From the NCBI GenBank assembly GCA_023262195.1, contig JALRDM010000272.1:1-6160 (forward strand): DNA of 6,160 bases. Direction: 5' to 3'. Origin of the DNA: Salibacteraceae bacterium. GTDB taxonomy: Bacteria > Bacteroidota > Bacteroidia > Flavobacteriales_G > Salibacteraceae. Position numbers and translations under genes: made by a program. The notes under the pieces were generated by a model. It was not told the origin of the DNA. It searched no databases and was given only the letters and a program-made list of their open reading frames with translations. Within the stretch, counting starts at the first letter, position 1, and every line of letters begins with the position of its first letter. Of the stretch, positions 1 through 6,110 are shown in pieces.

Positions 1-425
1 TAGACAACCTTCGCGACCCAGGAAATTTAGGTACCATCATTCGAACTGCGGATTGGTTCGGGATCAATATAGTTTTTCTTATTGGCGATTGTGTGGATAT
101 TTATAATCCTAAGGTAGTTCAATCAAGTATGGGAAGTTTCTTTAGGGCTCAATTCTTTGAAATCACCATTGATGATCTCAAGGATTTGAATGGCGTGGGC
201 TATAAAATAGTAGGTGCCGAGATGAGCGGTGAAAAACCCGAGTCACTTCAAGAAATTGGTACTGGTTGTTTGGTGATTGGAAATGAAGCGAATGGATTGA
301 GTTCAGCAGTTAAAAATATACTTGATAGCTCTGTGTCCATAAGGCGGCATGGAAAGGCCGAGTCATTAAATGCAGCAATAGCTGCTGGTATTTTAATGAG
401 CGCGTGGGTCAGCCCTCAAAATTGA
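1..425 (+). CDS. SpoU/TrmH-family RNA 2'-O-methyltransferase, partial (5' end missing)
   Basis: Members of this family transfer a methyl group from S-adenosylmethionine to a ribose 2'-OH in tRNA or 23S rRNA, through the trefoil-knot SPOUT fold. The reading frame is open from the left edge (first full codon at base 3) to TGA at 423-425, so the N-terminal part lies outside the window; an internal ATG at 93 is not the true start. All three family motifs are visible. Motif 1 begins at base 3 with DNLRDPGNLGTIIRTA. It is followed by SSMGSFFR (bases 123-146). Motif 2 is VIGNEANGLS (bases 273-302). Motif 3 is a variant of the usual PM-x-ESLN-x-x-x-AA signature, here RRHGKAESLNAAIAAGI (about 336-392), with the ESLN and AA parts intact. 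The catalytic knot is therefore complete; what is lost is probably an N-terminal substrate-binding region. The exact RNA target (TrmH, RlmB or another) cannot be told from this fragment. The gene overlaps the convergent porT by 17 bases. Confidence 0.93.
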   Translation, partial: DNLRDPGNLGTIIRTADWFGINIVFLIGDCVDIYNPKVVQSSMGSFFRAQFFEITIDDLKDLNGVGYKIVGAEMSGEKPESLQEIGTGCLVIGNEANGLSSAVKNILDSSVSIRRHGKAESLNAAIAAGILMSAWVSPQN

Positions 426-1125
426 GTGCGAACACAAAGATTCTTGAACGAAGGTCCACTACCGGGGCTGAGAATTCAGTCTGTTCTGGAACGATCACAT
501 TGTTGAGACCATAACTGAATTTTAGTTCAGGAGAAAACTTGAAGTATTCGAGGAAAAAGTCCAATCCTGTGCCCACTTCAATATTGTAATTCTGTTGTTT
601 GATCTTGACTATACGCTCGCCACGCTCATCCACATCATTGTCTGTAAACTGTTGCGAGGCGAGGTCGAATCCATAGTTGAAACCAACCATCACATATTGC
701 GCGAAGTTGTTTACGCGTTTTGATCGATACTTAAGTAAGATGGGCGCTTCAATAAAGGTCGATTCGATGGTTTTTACCACCGGTTCAGGTCTTTTTTGAG
801 AGGAATAATAATAGGTAAGATCTCTTGCGGCAAAAGCAATACCAGGTGTAAACCTAATTCCGAAATATGGGCCGAGGTGGAGCTCAGTAAGGGCATGAAT
901 AATCAAGCCCGGTTGTGTGCCAGTTTCAAGTCTGATGAGTGAATCAGATCGAGTCAGGTCTTGATCGATGGTAAAACCATTAACGCTTGATCCGAGCTGG
1001 AAACCAAAATGGATCTTCTTATTGTCGAATTTGGGCAAATTGTCGGGAATATCCCGTTGACCTAGCACCGATCCGCTGACTAGGATGACGACCAAAAGTG
1101 AAATAAATGACTTTGAGCTTGCCAC
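409..1125 (-). CDS. porT: PorT/SprT, T9SS outer-membrane beta-barrel protein
   Basis: PorT (SprT in Flavobacterium) is an outer-membrane beta-barrel protein required for type IX secretion and, in gliding species, for export of surface adhesins. The 238-residue product has a signal peptide at about residues 1-22 (MASSKSFISLLVVILVSGSVLG, then Q23). It then shows features I recognise as PorT-specific: NLPKFDNKKIHFGFQLG (29-45), a glycine/aromatic-rich barrel, ESTFIEAPILLKYRS (121-135) with RVNNFAQYV after it, IEVGTGLDFFLEYFKF (182-197), YGLNNVIV (205-212) and the terminal LRSR-IFVFALNFEG. The length is typical of PorT. The start is GTG at 1125. An in-frame TGA lies 12 codons upstream at 1161-1159 with no ATG between, and this GTG gives a complete signal peptide. 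No ribosome binding site is evident. The gene is divergent from purK and its conserved C-terminus overlaps the end of the methyltransferase gene. The main alternative is a generic PorT-like outer-membrane beta-barrel protein, but the motif matches favour true PorT. Confidence 0.87.
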   Translation of the reverse strand: MASSKSFISLLVVILVSGSVLGQRDIPDNLPKFDNKKIHFGFQLGSSVNGFTIDQDLTRSDSLIRLETGTQPGLIIHALTELHLGPYFGIRFTPGIAFAARDLTYYYSSQKRPEPVVKTIESTFIEAPILLKYRSKRVNNFAQYVMVGFNYGFDLASQQFTDNDVDERGERIVKIKQQNYNIEVGTGLDFFLEYFKFSPELKFSYGLNNVIVPEQTEFSAPVVDLRSRIFVFALNFEG

Positions 1126-1171
1126 AGTGCAAAAGAACGAAAGCCGTGAAATAATATTTCATTCAATCTTA

Positions 1172-1201
1172 TTGGTCTGCTTGGGTCCTCGAATATCTTC
1201 G
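1172..1201 (+). promoter_or_regulatory. Candidate Bacteroidota-type promoter for purK
   Basis: The 80-base gap between the divergent starts of porT (1125) and purK (1206) must hold the promoters of both. On the plus strand, TTG at 1172-1174 is followed after 19 bases by TATCTTCG at 1194-1201. This resembles the Bacteroidota consensus of a -33 TTG, a spacer of roughly 17-23 bases, and a -7 TAnnTTTG, with one mismatch in the six defined positions of the -7 box. The box ends four bases before the purK ATG, so transcription would begin at or very near the start codon and give an almost leaderless mRNA. On the minus strand no equally good pair was found for porT; TAAGATTG at 1171-1164 is one mismatch from the -7 box but lacks a well-spaced TTG. 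This is a short degenerate pattern and could be chance. Confidence 0.28.
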
Positions 1202-1205
1202 CAAA

Positions 1206-2330
1206 ATGAAAATTGGCATTATAGGTGGTGGCCAACTGGGTCGAATGTTTATACAAAACGGTCTAAATTATGGCCTTGAGTTTCATGTCTTGGATCCTGA
1301 TCCAGAAGCACCATGTAGCCAAATAGCACATCAATTTGTTTGTGCTGATCGAAATGATGCAGAAGCCGTTTACAACTTGGGTAAAGACTGTGATGTGGTC
1401 ACTATTGAAATTGAGAATGTATCAATTGAGGGGTTGAAACGATTGGAAGCAGACGGAATTAAGGTCTATCCTCAGCCACACATCTTGGAGATGATTCGCG
1501 ATAAAGGTTTGCAAAAGCAGTTTTATCGAGACAATAATCTGCCAACAGCCGATTTCGCATTGGTAGAGAATAAAGTAGAAGTACAGGAGCACCTTCACTT
1601 GTTACCAGTGATGCAAAAAATGAGGGTAGGTGGGTATGATGGTAAAGGCGTTACCCCGTTAAAATCTAAGGACCATCTCAGTGATGCCTTCGATGCGCCA
1701 AGCGTACTTGAATCGTGGGTTGAAGACGCGCTTGAACTGGCTGTTTTAGTTTCGAGGAATGCTGATGGCGAAATCAAGTCTTTTCCTGTTGTTGAGTTGG
1801 TTTTTAATCCAGAAGCGAACCTTGTTGATTATTTGGTCAGTCCTGCCCGTATTGGAGTTGAAGTTGAATCACAGGCTCGGCAACTGGCTGAGGATTTGAT
1901 AGCTAAAATGGAAATGGTAGGCTTGCTTGCTGTTGAACTTTTTGTAGACAAAACTGGCAAAGTCCTCATCAACGAAATTGCGCCAAGGCCGCACAATAGT
2001 GGTCATCATACCATTGAGGCCTGTTTTACCAGCCAGTATGATCAACATTTAAGATCCATCCTCAATTGGCCTCTTGGTAATACAGTATTACGAACTGCTG
2101 CAGCGATGATTAATCTGCTGGGCGAGAAGGGGTTTGAAGGCCCTGCATTTTATGATGGAATGGACCATGCCATCGCTGAGACGGGGGTGTTTCCGCACAT
2201 TTATGGCAAAGCACTTACCAAACCACACAGAAAAATGGGCCATGTTACGGTACTTGACAATACTGCCGAAGATGCTTTAGTGAAGGCTCAGCGAGTAAAA
2301 GAAATGCTCAAGGTAGTTTCCAAGGTTTAG
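1206..2330 (+). CDS. purK: N5-carboxyaminoimidazole ribonucleotide synthase PurK
   Basis: PurK is a cytoplasmic ATP-grasp enzyme of de novo purine synthesis. It uses ATP and bicarbonate to carboxylate 5-aminoimidazole ribonucleotide (AIR) to N5-CAIR, which PurE then rearranges. The 374-residue product shows the preATP-grasp nucleotide motif IGGGQLGRM (residues 6-14), the acidic LDPDPEAPC segment (29-37), the ATP-grasp glycine loop GGYDGKG (142-148), acidic residues at the metal site in VELFVDKTGKVLINEIAPRP (243-262, including E257), and the PurK signature RPHNSGHHTIEA (261-272). The C-terminal domain, with HIYGK (331-335), KMGHVT (343-348) and a final helix, is intact. E. coli PurK is about 355 residues, so this is full length. 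The start is ATG at 1206, which puts the glycine motif at the usual distance from the N-terminus; no Shine-Dalgarno sequence is seen. purE follows after 35 bases on the same strand, as expected for a purKE unit. Confidence 0.97.
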   Translation: MKIGIIGGGQLGRMFIQNGLNYGLEFHVLDPDPEAPCSQIAHQFVCADRNDAEAVYNLGKDCDVVTIEIENVSIEGLKRLEADGIKVYPQPHILEMIRDKGLQKQFYRDNNLPTADFALVENKVEVQEHLHLLPVMQKMRVGGYDGKGVTPLKSKDHLSDAFDAPSVLESWVEDALELAVLVSRNADGEIKSFPVVELVFNPEANLVDYLVSPARIGVEVESQARQLAEDLIAKMEMVGLLAVELFVDKTGKVLINEIAPRPHNSGHHTIEACFTSQYDQHLRSILNWPLGNTVLRTAAAMINLLGEKGFEGPAFYDGMDHAIAETGVFPHIYGKALTKPHRKMGHVTVLDNTAEDALVKAQRVKEMLKVVSKV

Positions 2331-2365
2331 GCCATCGATAGCCGATTTTCTACTTTCTTTGCTTT

Positions 2366-2863
2366 ATGGCAAATGAGGCACGCGTTGGTATTATAATGGG
2401 GAGTAAGAGCGATCTTCCAATTATGCAAGCAGCAGCAGATATGCTGCAAGAATTCAATATATCCTATGAAATTGATGTGGTCTCTGCACATCGAACACCC
2501 GAGAAAATGATGGATTATGCTCAAAAAGCGCATCTGCGTGGACTCCAAGTGATCATTGCAGGGGCGGGTGGTGCAGCGCATTTACCCGGTATGGTAGCCT
2601 CAGTAACCCCGTTGCCTGTAATTGGAGTTCCGGTGAAATCTTCTAACTCAATCGATGGTTGGGACAGTGTGCTTTCCATTTTACAAATGCCAGGTGGTGT
2701 ACCTGTGGCTACGGTGGCGCTTAACGGTGCCAAGAATGCCGGAATCCTCGCTGCTCAAATTATCGGAGCATCTGACAATGCAGTTCAGGACCTACTCATT
2801 TCCTACAAAAATGACTTAAAGAAAAAGGTACAGGAAATGTCTGACGAAGTTCGTGGTGTTTAA
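2366..2863 (+). CDS. purE: N5-carboxyaminoimidazole ribonucleotide mutase PurE (class I)
   Basis: PurE moves the carboxylate of N5-CAIR to carbon 4 to give CAIR, the step after PurK. The class I enzyme is usually a homo-octamer in the cytoplasm. The 165-residue product carries the whole signature set: MGSKSDLPIM (11-20) for phosphate binding, SAHRTP (40-45) with H42 equivalent to catalytic His45 of E. coli PurE, IIAGAGGAAHLPGM (63-76), IGVPVKSS (86-93), QMPGGVPVATVA (107-118) and NAGILAAQI (124-132). Length matches class I PurE (about 160-170). Its place directly after purK supports the bacterial two-enzyme route rather than the class II AIR carboxylase. The start is ATG at 2366; the preceding 20 bases are pyrimidine-rich (TTCTACTTTCTTTGCTTT) and lack a Shine-Dalgarno sequence. 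No purine-repressor operator or riboswitch was recognised upstream of either pur gene. Confidence 0.97.
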   Translation: MANEARVGIIMGSKSDLPIMQAAADMLQEFNISYEIDVVSAHRTPEKMMDYAQKAHLRGLQVIIAGAGGAAHLPGMVASVTPLPVIGVPVKSSNSIDGWDSVLSILQMPGGVPVATVALNGAKNAGILAAQIIGASDNAVQDLLISYKNDLKKKVQEMSDEVRGV

Positions 2864-2899
2864 TACAACTTCGATTTCCAAATACCGTCTTTAATATTA

Positions 2900-5509
2900 G
2901 TGAAATCACTTGCCCCCATATTGTTGGCATGTGCCACATTAGTATTTGCCTTAAAGGCAAGTGCCCAACTCAATATAACCAGCGCTCAACAATCGGGTAA
3001 TTGGGCGAGCTACTATGTGGAAGAGGTACTTCTTGGAAGTGGGGTGGAAGCCTTTAATGCCACGTTTACAACGGATTCGGTACAAATTGGCGAGTTTACC
3101 TCTAACAATACAAGCATTAATATGGCTTATGGTCTTATTCTTGGGACAGGTGATGTTTTAGATGCACCTGGACCAAACATAAGTGGCAGTACGAGTTCGG
3201 GTCTAGGTGTGCCTGGAGATAATGATCTATTTTTACTTGGTGGCAATACTAGCTTTGACGCGGCAATTTTGGAGTTTGATTTTGTTCCGGCAGGAGATAC
3301 AGTTCGATTCAACTACATTTTCGCTAGTGAGGAATACAACGAATTCGTAAACGCTGGTGTAAATGATGCATTTGGGTTCTTTTTATCTGGTCCTGGAATT
3401 TCGGGTGGTCAAGGTTATGCGAATGACGCGGTAAATATTGCTTTGATTCCTGGTACAAACACGGGTGTCAGTATTAATACAGTAAATCTTGGTTCCAATT
3501 CGGCTTATTATATAAATAATGATCAGCTCAACTCTGGTACACTGGAATATGATGGTTTGACGGTCAAACTTCAGGCATCATACCCTGTGAATTGCACCGA
3601 CACATACCATATTAAATTAGCCATAGGCGATGGCGGTGATGGCGTGTGGGATTCAGGGGTTTTTCTTGAAGGTGGAAGTTTTGGGTCCAACCTGATAGAA
3701 GTGAATATCGCTACAGTGAATGGTGATAGCACCATAAACGAAGGATGTGGCGAAGCGGCAATAAACTTTAATAGAAGTGATACGAGTGATACTTCAATGA
3801 CATTTATTCAATATTCGGGTACGGCAACCAATGGGGTAGATTTTGACACTTTACCTGATACAATTATCCTCGTACCAGGAGTGTTTGATACTACCATTGT
3901 CATATCACCATATTTTGATGGCCTAAATGAGGGCGTTGAGTTTATAACCATCAGTGCTATCACCATAACCTCGTGCAACGATACATTCACCAGTACAGGA
4001 ACCATGTATATCTATGATGTGCCAGATTTTGGCTTGGTTACCACACCAGATACTGCGTTTGATTGTCCAGTCAATTCACTCGACATAAGCAGTGTGGCGC
4101 AAGGAGGTGGTCCACCGCCATTCACTTACACTTGGAATACGGGCCAAACGGGTGATTCGATTACGGTCAACCTATCACCCGGTGCAGGTTTAGATACCTT
4201 TGCTGTAGAGGTTTGGGATAGCTGTGGGTTGTTTTCAAATGTGGATACGGTTTTGGTCTTTAAAAACTATTCTCCTGGACCATGGCCCACCATCATTAAT
4301 GATACTACGGTTAAATGTAAAGGAGATTTGTTAACGCTTGATGTAATTGACAGCCTTGGTGTGGCTCCCTTTAGTTACCAATGGTCCAATGGTGATACCA
4401 CAAAATCAAGTGATTTTACTGTAGATAGTTTTATGATTGTGTCTATCACGGTGACAGATCTATGCGGGGTTACTGGCACTGATACTGCTGCGGTAAGTGT
4501 TCAGAAAGCGAAAGACTTCAAAATCGTTGCTCCTGATAGTATTGAGTATTGCAAAGGTGCTTGGCTTTACATAAAAACATATGCTACATCTGGTGCTAAT
4601 CCGTATGAGTATTCATGGGATTTGTCCAACCCTGTCTTTAACGACTCATCCAACCAGCGTTTTCAAATAGATAATGATACCATCCTAAAAGTTTGGGCTA
4701 GAGATGTTTGTGGAAGAGTCACGGATAAGGATATATCGATCGCGGCATTCGAGGTTGATACACTCAATGTTTTTGCACCAGATGTGAACCCTGATTGTCC
4801 AAACGATGCAGTTCGGGTTTTGGCCATTGCCGATGGAGGATTAAGGCCTTATAGTTATCTATGGTCTACTGGTGATACAAGTTCAAGTTTCATAGCTGGG
4901 TCTGATGTCTCTGAAAGATATGTTGTTACAGTATATGATGCATGCCAAAATATAGATACAGCGGCCACTACCTTGCTTATCACAGAGTTTGGGGATTTAA
5001 GAATTAGCGTATCGGGTGGAACTAAAGTTTGCTATGGGGACGAGTATATCGTTGAGTTGCTTGGATACGGGGGTGCGGGCGATTATGATTTTGATTGGAC
5101 TTGGAAAATCCCAAATTTAATTGGGGAGGAGTTTTTAGAAATAGACAATGGTCTATACAGCATTACAAGCCAGCAAACCAATGTGCATTACTTTACCATC
5201 ACGGATAAGTGTGGCAATTCAATTACTGATTCTGTATCGATAGAGGTAGACCACTGTTTGTCAGTTCCAAATGTTATTACACCAAATGGTGACGGTGAGA
5301 ATGACATCTTCGTGATCAATAATATTGAAGCATTTCCAGATTCGAGGATCACGGTATACAATCGGTGGGGAAACAAAGTGCTCGACCAAGTAGGATATCA
5401 AAATGACTGGTATCCTAAGGATGAGCCATCGGGTACATATTATTATGTCATAACTTCTGATGAGTTTCCACAAATGAGAGGAGACCTGACTATTTTCAGT
5501 GAGCGCTGA
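2900..5509 (+). CDS. Secreted multidomain protein with choice-of-anchor L domain and T9SS type B sorting domain
   Basis: This is a predicted T9SS substrate exported to the cell surface or medium; its specific role is unknown. The 869 residues divide as follows. A signal peptide covers 1-22 (cleavage ASA|Q23). A choice-of-anchor L domain spans about 45-265, with YIFASEEYNEFV (139-150), DAFGFFLSGPG (156-166) and GDGGDGVWDSGVFLEGGSFG (243-262). A Calx-beta-like domain spans about 266-373, with NGVDF (311-315), VPG (325-327) and DGLNEGVE (340-347). Five Ig/PKD-like repeats span 374-785. A type B C-terminal sorting domain covers about 786-869, with VPNVITPNGDGENDIF, then VYNRWGN, a GTYYYVIT core and the final GDLTIF strand. 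The start is GTG at 2900: no ATG lies between the purE stop and this codon, and it gives a clean signal peptide. The gene begins 36 bases after purE on the same strand and may share its transcript. Its last 14 bases overlap the convergent ABC ATPase gene. Adhesion or surface matrix binding is plausible from the domains, but no catalytic domain is seen. Confidence 0.92.
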   Translation: MKSLAPILLACATLVFALKASAQLNITSAQQSGNWASYYVEEVLLGSGVEAFNATFTTDSVQIGEFTSNNTSINMAYGLILGTGDVLDAPGPNISGSTSSGLGVPGDNDLFLLGGNTSFDAAILEFDFVPAGDTVRFNYIFASEEYNEFVNAGVNDAFGFFLSGPGISGGQGYANDAVNIALIPGTNTGVSINTVNLGSNSAYYINNDQLNSGTLEYDGLTVKLQASYPVNCTDTYHIKLAIGDGGDGVWDSGVFLEGGSFGSNLIEVNIATVNGDSTINEGCGEAAINFNRSDTSDTSMTFIQYSGTATNGVDFDTLPDTIILVPGVFDTTIVISPYFDGLNEGVEFITISAITITSCNDTFTSTGTMYIYDVPDFGLVTTPDTAFDCPVNSLDISSVAQGGGPPPFTYTWNTGQTGDSITVNLSPGAGLDTFAVEVWDSCGLFSNVDTVLVFKNYSPGPWPTIINDTTVKCKGDLLTLDVIDSLGVAPFSYQWSNGDTTKSSDFTVDSFMIVSITVTDLCGVTGTDTAAVSVQKAKDFKIVAPDSIEYCKGAWLYIKTYATSGANPYEYSWDLSNPVFNDSSNQRFQIDNDTILKVWARDVCGRVTDKDISIAAFEVDTLNVFAPDVNPDCPNDAVRVLAIADGGLRPYSYLWSTGDTSSSFIAGSDVSERYVVTVYDACQNIDTAATTLLITEFGDLRISVSGGTKVCYGDEYIVELLGYGGAGDYDFDWTWKIPNLIGEEFLEIDNGLYSITSQQTNVHYFTITDKCGNSITDSVSIEVDHCLSVPNVITPNGDGENDIFVINNIEAFPDSRITVYNRWGNKVLDQVGYQNDWYPKDEPSGTYYYVITSDEFPQMRGDLTIFSER
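4019..5254 (+). repeat. Five tandem cysteine-paired Ig/PKD-like protein repeats
   Basis: Within the secreted protein, residues 374-785 form five diverged repeats of about 78-88 residues, best seen at protein level. Each has one cysteine near its N-terminal end and one before its last strand: C389/C442, C473/C522, C551/C604, C633/C682 and C711/C771. The second cysteine lies in a D-x-C context (WDSCG, TDLCG, RDVCG, YDACQ, TDKCG). The midpoint carries P-F/Y-x-Y-x-W followed by WS[NT]GDT in repeats 2 and 4, and WNTGQT in repeat 1. Boundaries are approximate: 4019-4264, 4265-4504, 4505-4750, 4751-4990 and 4991-5254. The cysteine pairs probably form disulfides in the exported protein, and the repeats probably act as a stalk between the N-terminal domains and the cell-surface anchor. 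Confidence 0.8.
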
Positions 5510-6110
5510 TATCTAAGTGCGACTGATTGCAAAGGCCAAGCTCGATGGTGTTGTTATTTGAGCCAATAATAATTGTCCTATCCTTACTGCATTGTTCGAT
5601 TTTTCGAGCATACCATTCGCTCCATTGGCTATCAAGGTTTGAGCAAGGTTCATCGAGTATCAGCAATGAAGAATTGGTGAAAATGGCTAAGGCCAGTTTG
5701 AGTCTTTGCGCCATGCCCGAACTAAGTTTCGCTAAGGTTTTATGCCTATGGTCGACTAGACTTGTATCCTCAAGAATTGACTCAAGTGTGTATCCTGGCA
5801 TCAACGACTTGTGCTGCATATGCTGCTCAATTGTTTCTTCGATGGTGAATTCATTTGCCATGCTTAAATATGGCGTGCAAAGTGAAAGATTACGATAAAC
5901 AGCTTCAACCGCAGTGCTTCCGTTGTTATATGAAACTACCCCAGAATTTGGGGTGATAAATCCAGCAATAATCTGTAGAAGCGTTGATTTCCCACTTCCA
6001 TTATGTCCAATTATTCCATAAATACTATTCGCTTCAAATTGGGCAGAAACATTTTGGAATATCCAGTCTCCTGTGTAGTATTTACCAACCCTATCTAACG
6101 AAACATTCAT
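5496..6110 (-). CDS. Small ABC transporter ATP-binding protein (CcmA-like size)
   Basis: This is a single-domain ABC ATPase of 204 residues; such proteins bind a separate membrane subunit on the cytoplasmic side and power transport. Seen in order: an aromatic A-loop region (Y11 Y12 ... W16), Walker A GHNGSGKST (35-43), the signature LSSGM followed by AQRLKLALAI (129-143), Walker B LLILDEP (149-155) with catalytic E154, and the D-loop SNLD (157-160). Two positions are unusual. The switch histidine expected after Walker B is absent (IIIGSNNN, 180-187, with N185 at the likely site). No glutamine is visible at the Q-loop position (LSLCTPYLSM, 75-84). From memory, similar small ATPases in Bacteroidota also have SN in place of TH here, so the change may be a family trait. 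The start is ATG at 6110 with an in-frame TAA three codons upstream (6119-6117). No membrane partner is in the window, so the substrate is unknown. Confidence 0.88.
   Translation of the reverse strand: MNVSLDRVGKYYTGDWIFQNVSAQFEANSIYGIIGHNGSGKSTLLQIIAGFITPNSGVVSYNNGSTAVEAVYRNLSLCTPYLSMANEFTIEETIEQHMQHKSLMPGYTLESILEDTSLVDHRHKTLAKLSSGMAQRLKLALAIFTNSSLLILDEPCSNLDSQWSEWYARKIEQCSKDRTIIIGSNNNTIELGLCNQSHLDISAH

Noticed and set aside
93..425. ATG at base 93 as the start of a complete small methyltransferase.
   Set aside because: Motif 1 of the SpoU family lies upstream in the same open frame from base 3, so the gene is truncated by the window edge rather than starting at 93.
1085..1279. Plus-strand open frame of 64 codons across the porT-purK gap.
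   Set aside because: It covers the porT start, the promoter gap and the purK start in a different frame, shows no recognisable protein features, and both flanking genes are secure.
2329..2342. Imperfect palindrome GGCCATCGATAGCC just after purK, as a possible terminator or operator.
   Set aside because: There is no loop, two positions fail to match, no clean T-run follows at once, and purE begins 23 bases later, so termination here is unlikely. No known operator matches it.
2327..2733. Minus-strand open frames of 84 and 70 codons opposite purE.
   Set aside because: They are antisense to the conserved purE coding sequence and show no domain, signal peptide or plausible start context.
2861..2899. 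The purE stop and the cargo start are in the same frame with 12 open codons between, hinting at a PurE fusion by stop-codon read-through.
   Set aside because: TAA is an efficient stop, the intervening codons show no conserved sequence, and fusion would bury the signal peptide of the exported protein inside a cytoplasmic chain.
2900..2940. Lipobox-like LLAC (cysteine at residue 11) in the signal peptide of the 869-residue protein, suggesting a lipoprotein.
   Set aside because: Hydrophobic sequence continues after the cysteine (ATLVFAL) and a standard ASA|Q signal peptidase I site follows at 22/23; a cysteine at residue 11 leaves too short a signal, and T9SS cargo normally uses type I cleavage.
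5527..5898. Plus-strand open frame of 123 codons opposite the ABC ATPase.
   Set aside because: It is antisense to the Walker B, signature and linker regions of a clear ATPase gene; its composition is rich in Ser, Leu and Cys without any motif, as expected for a shadow frame.
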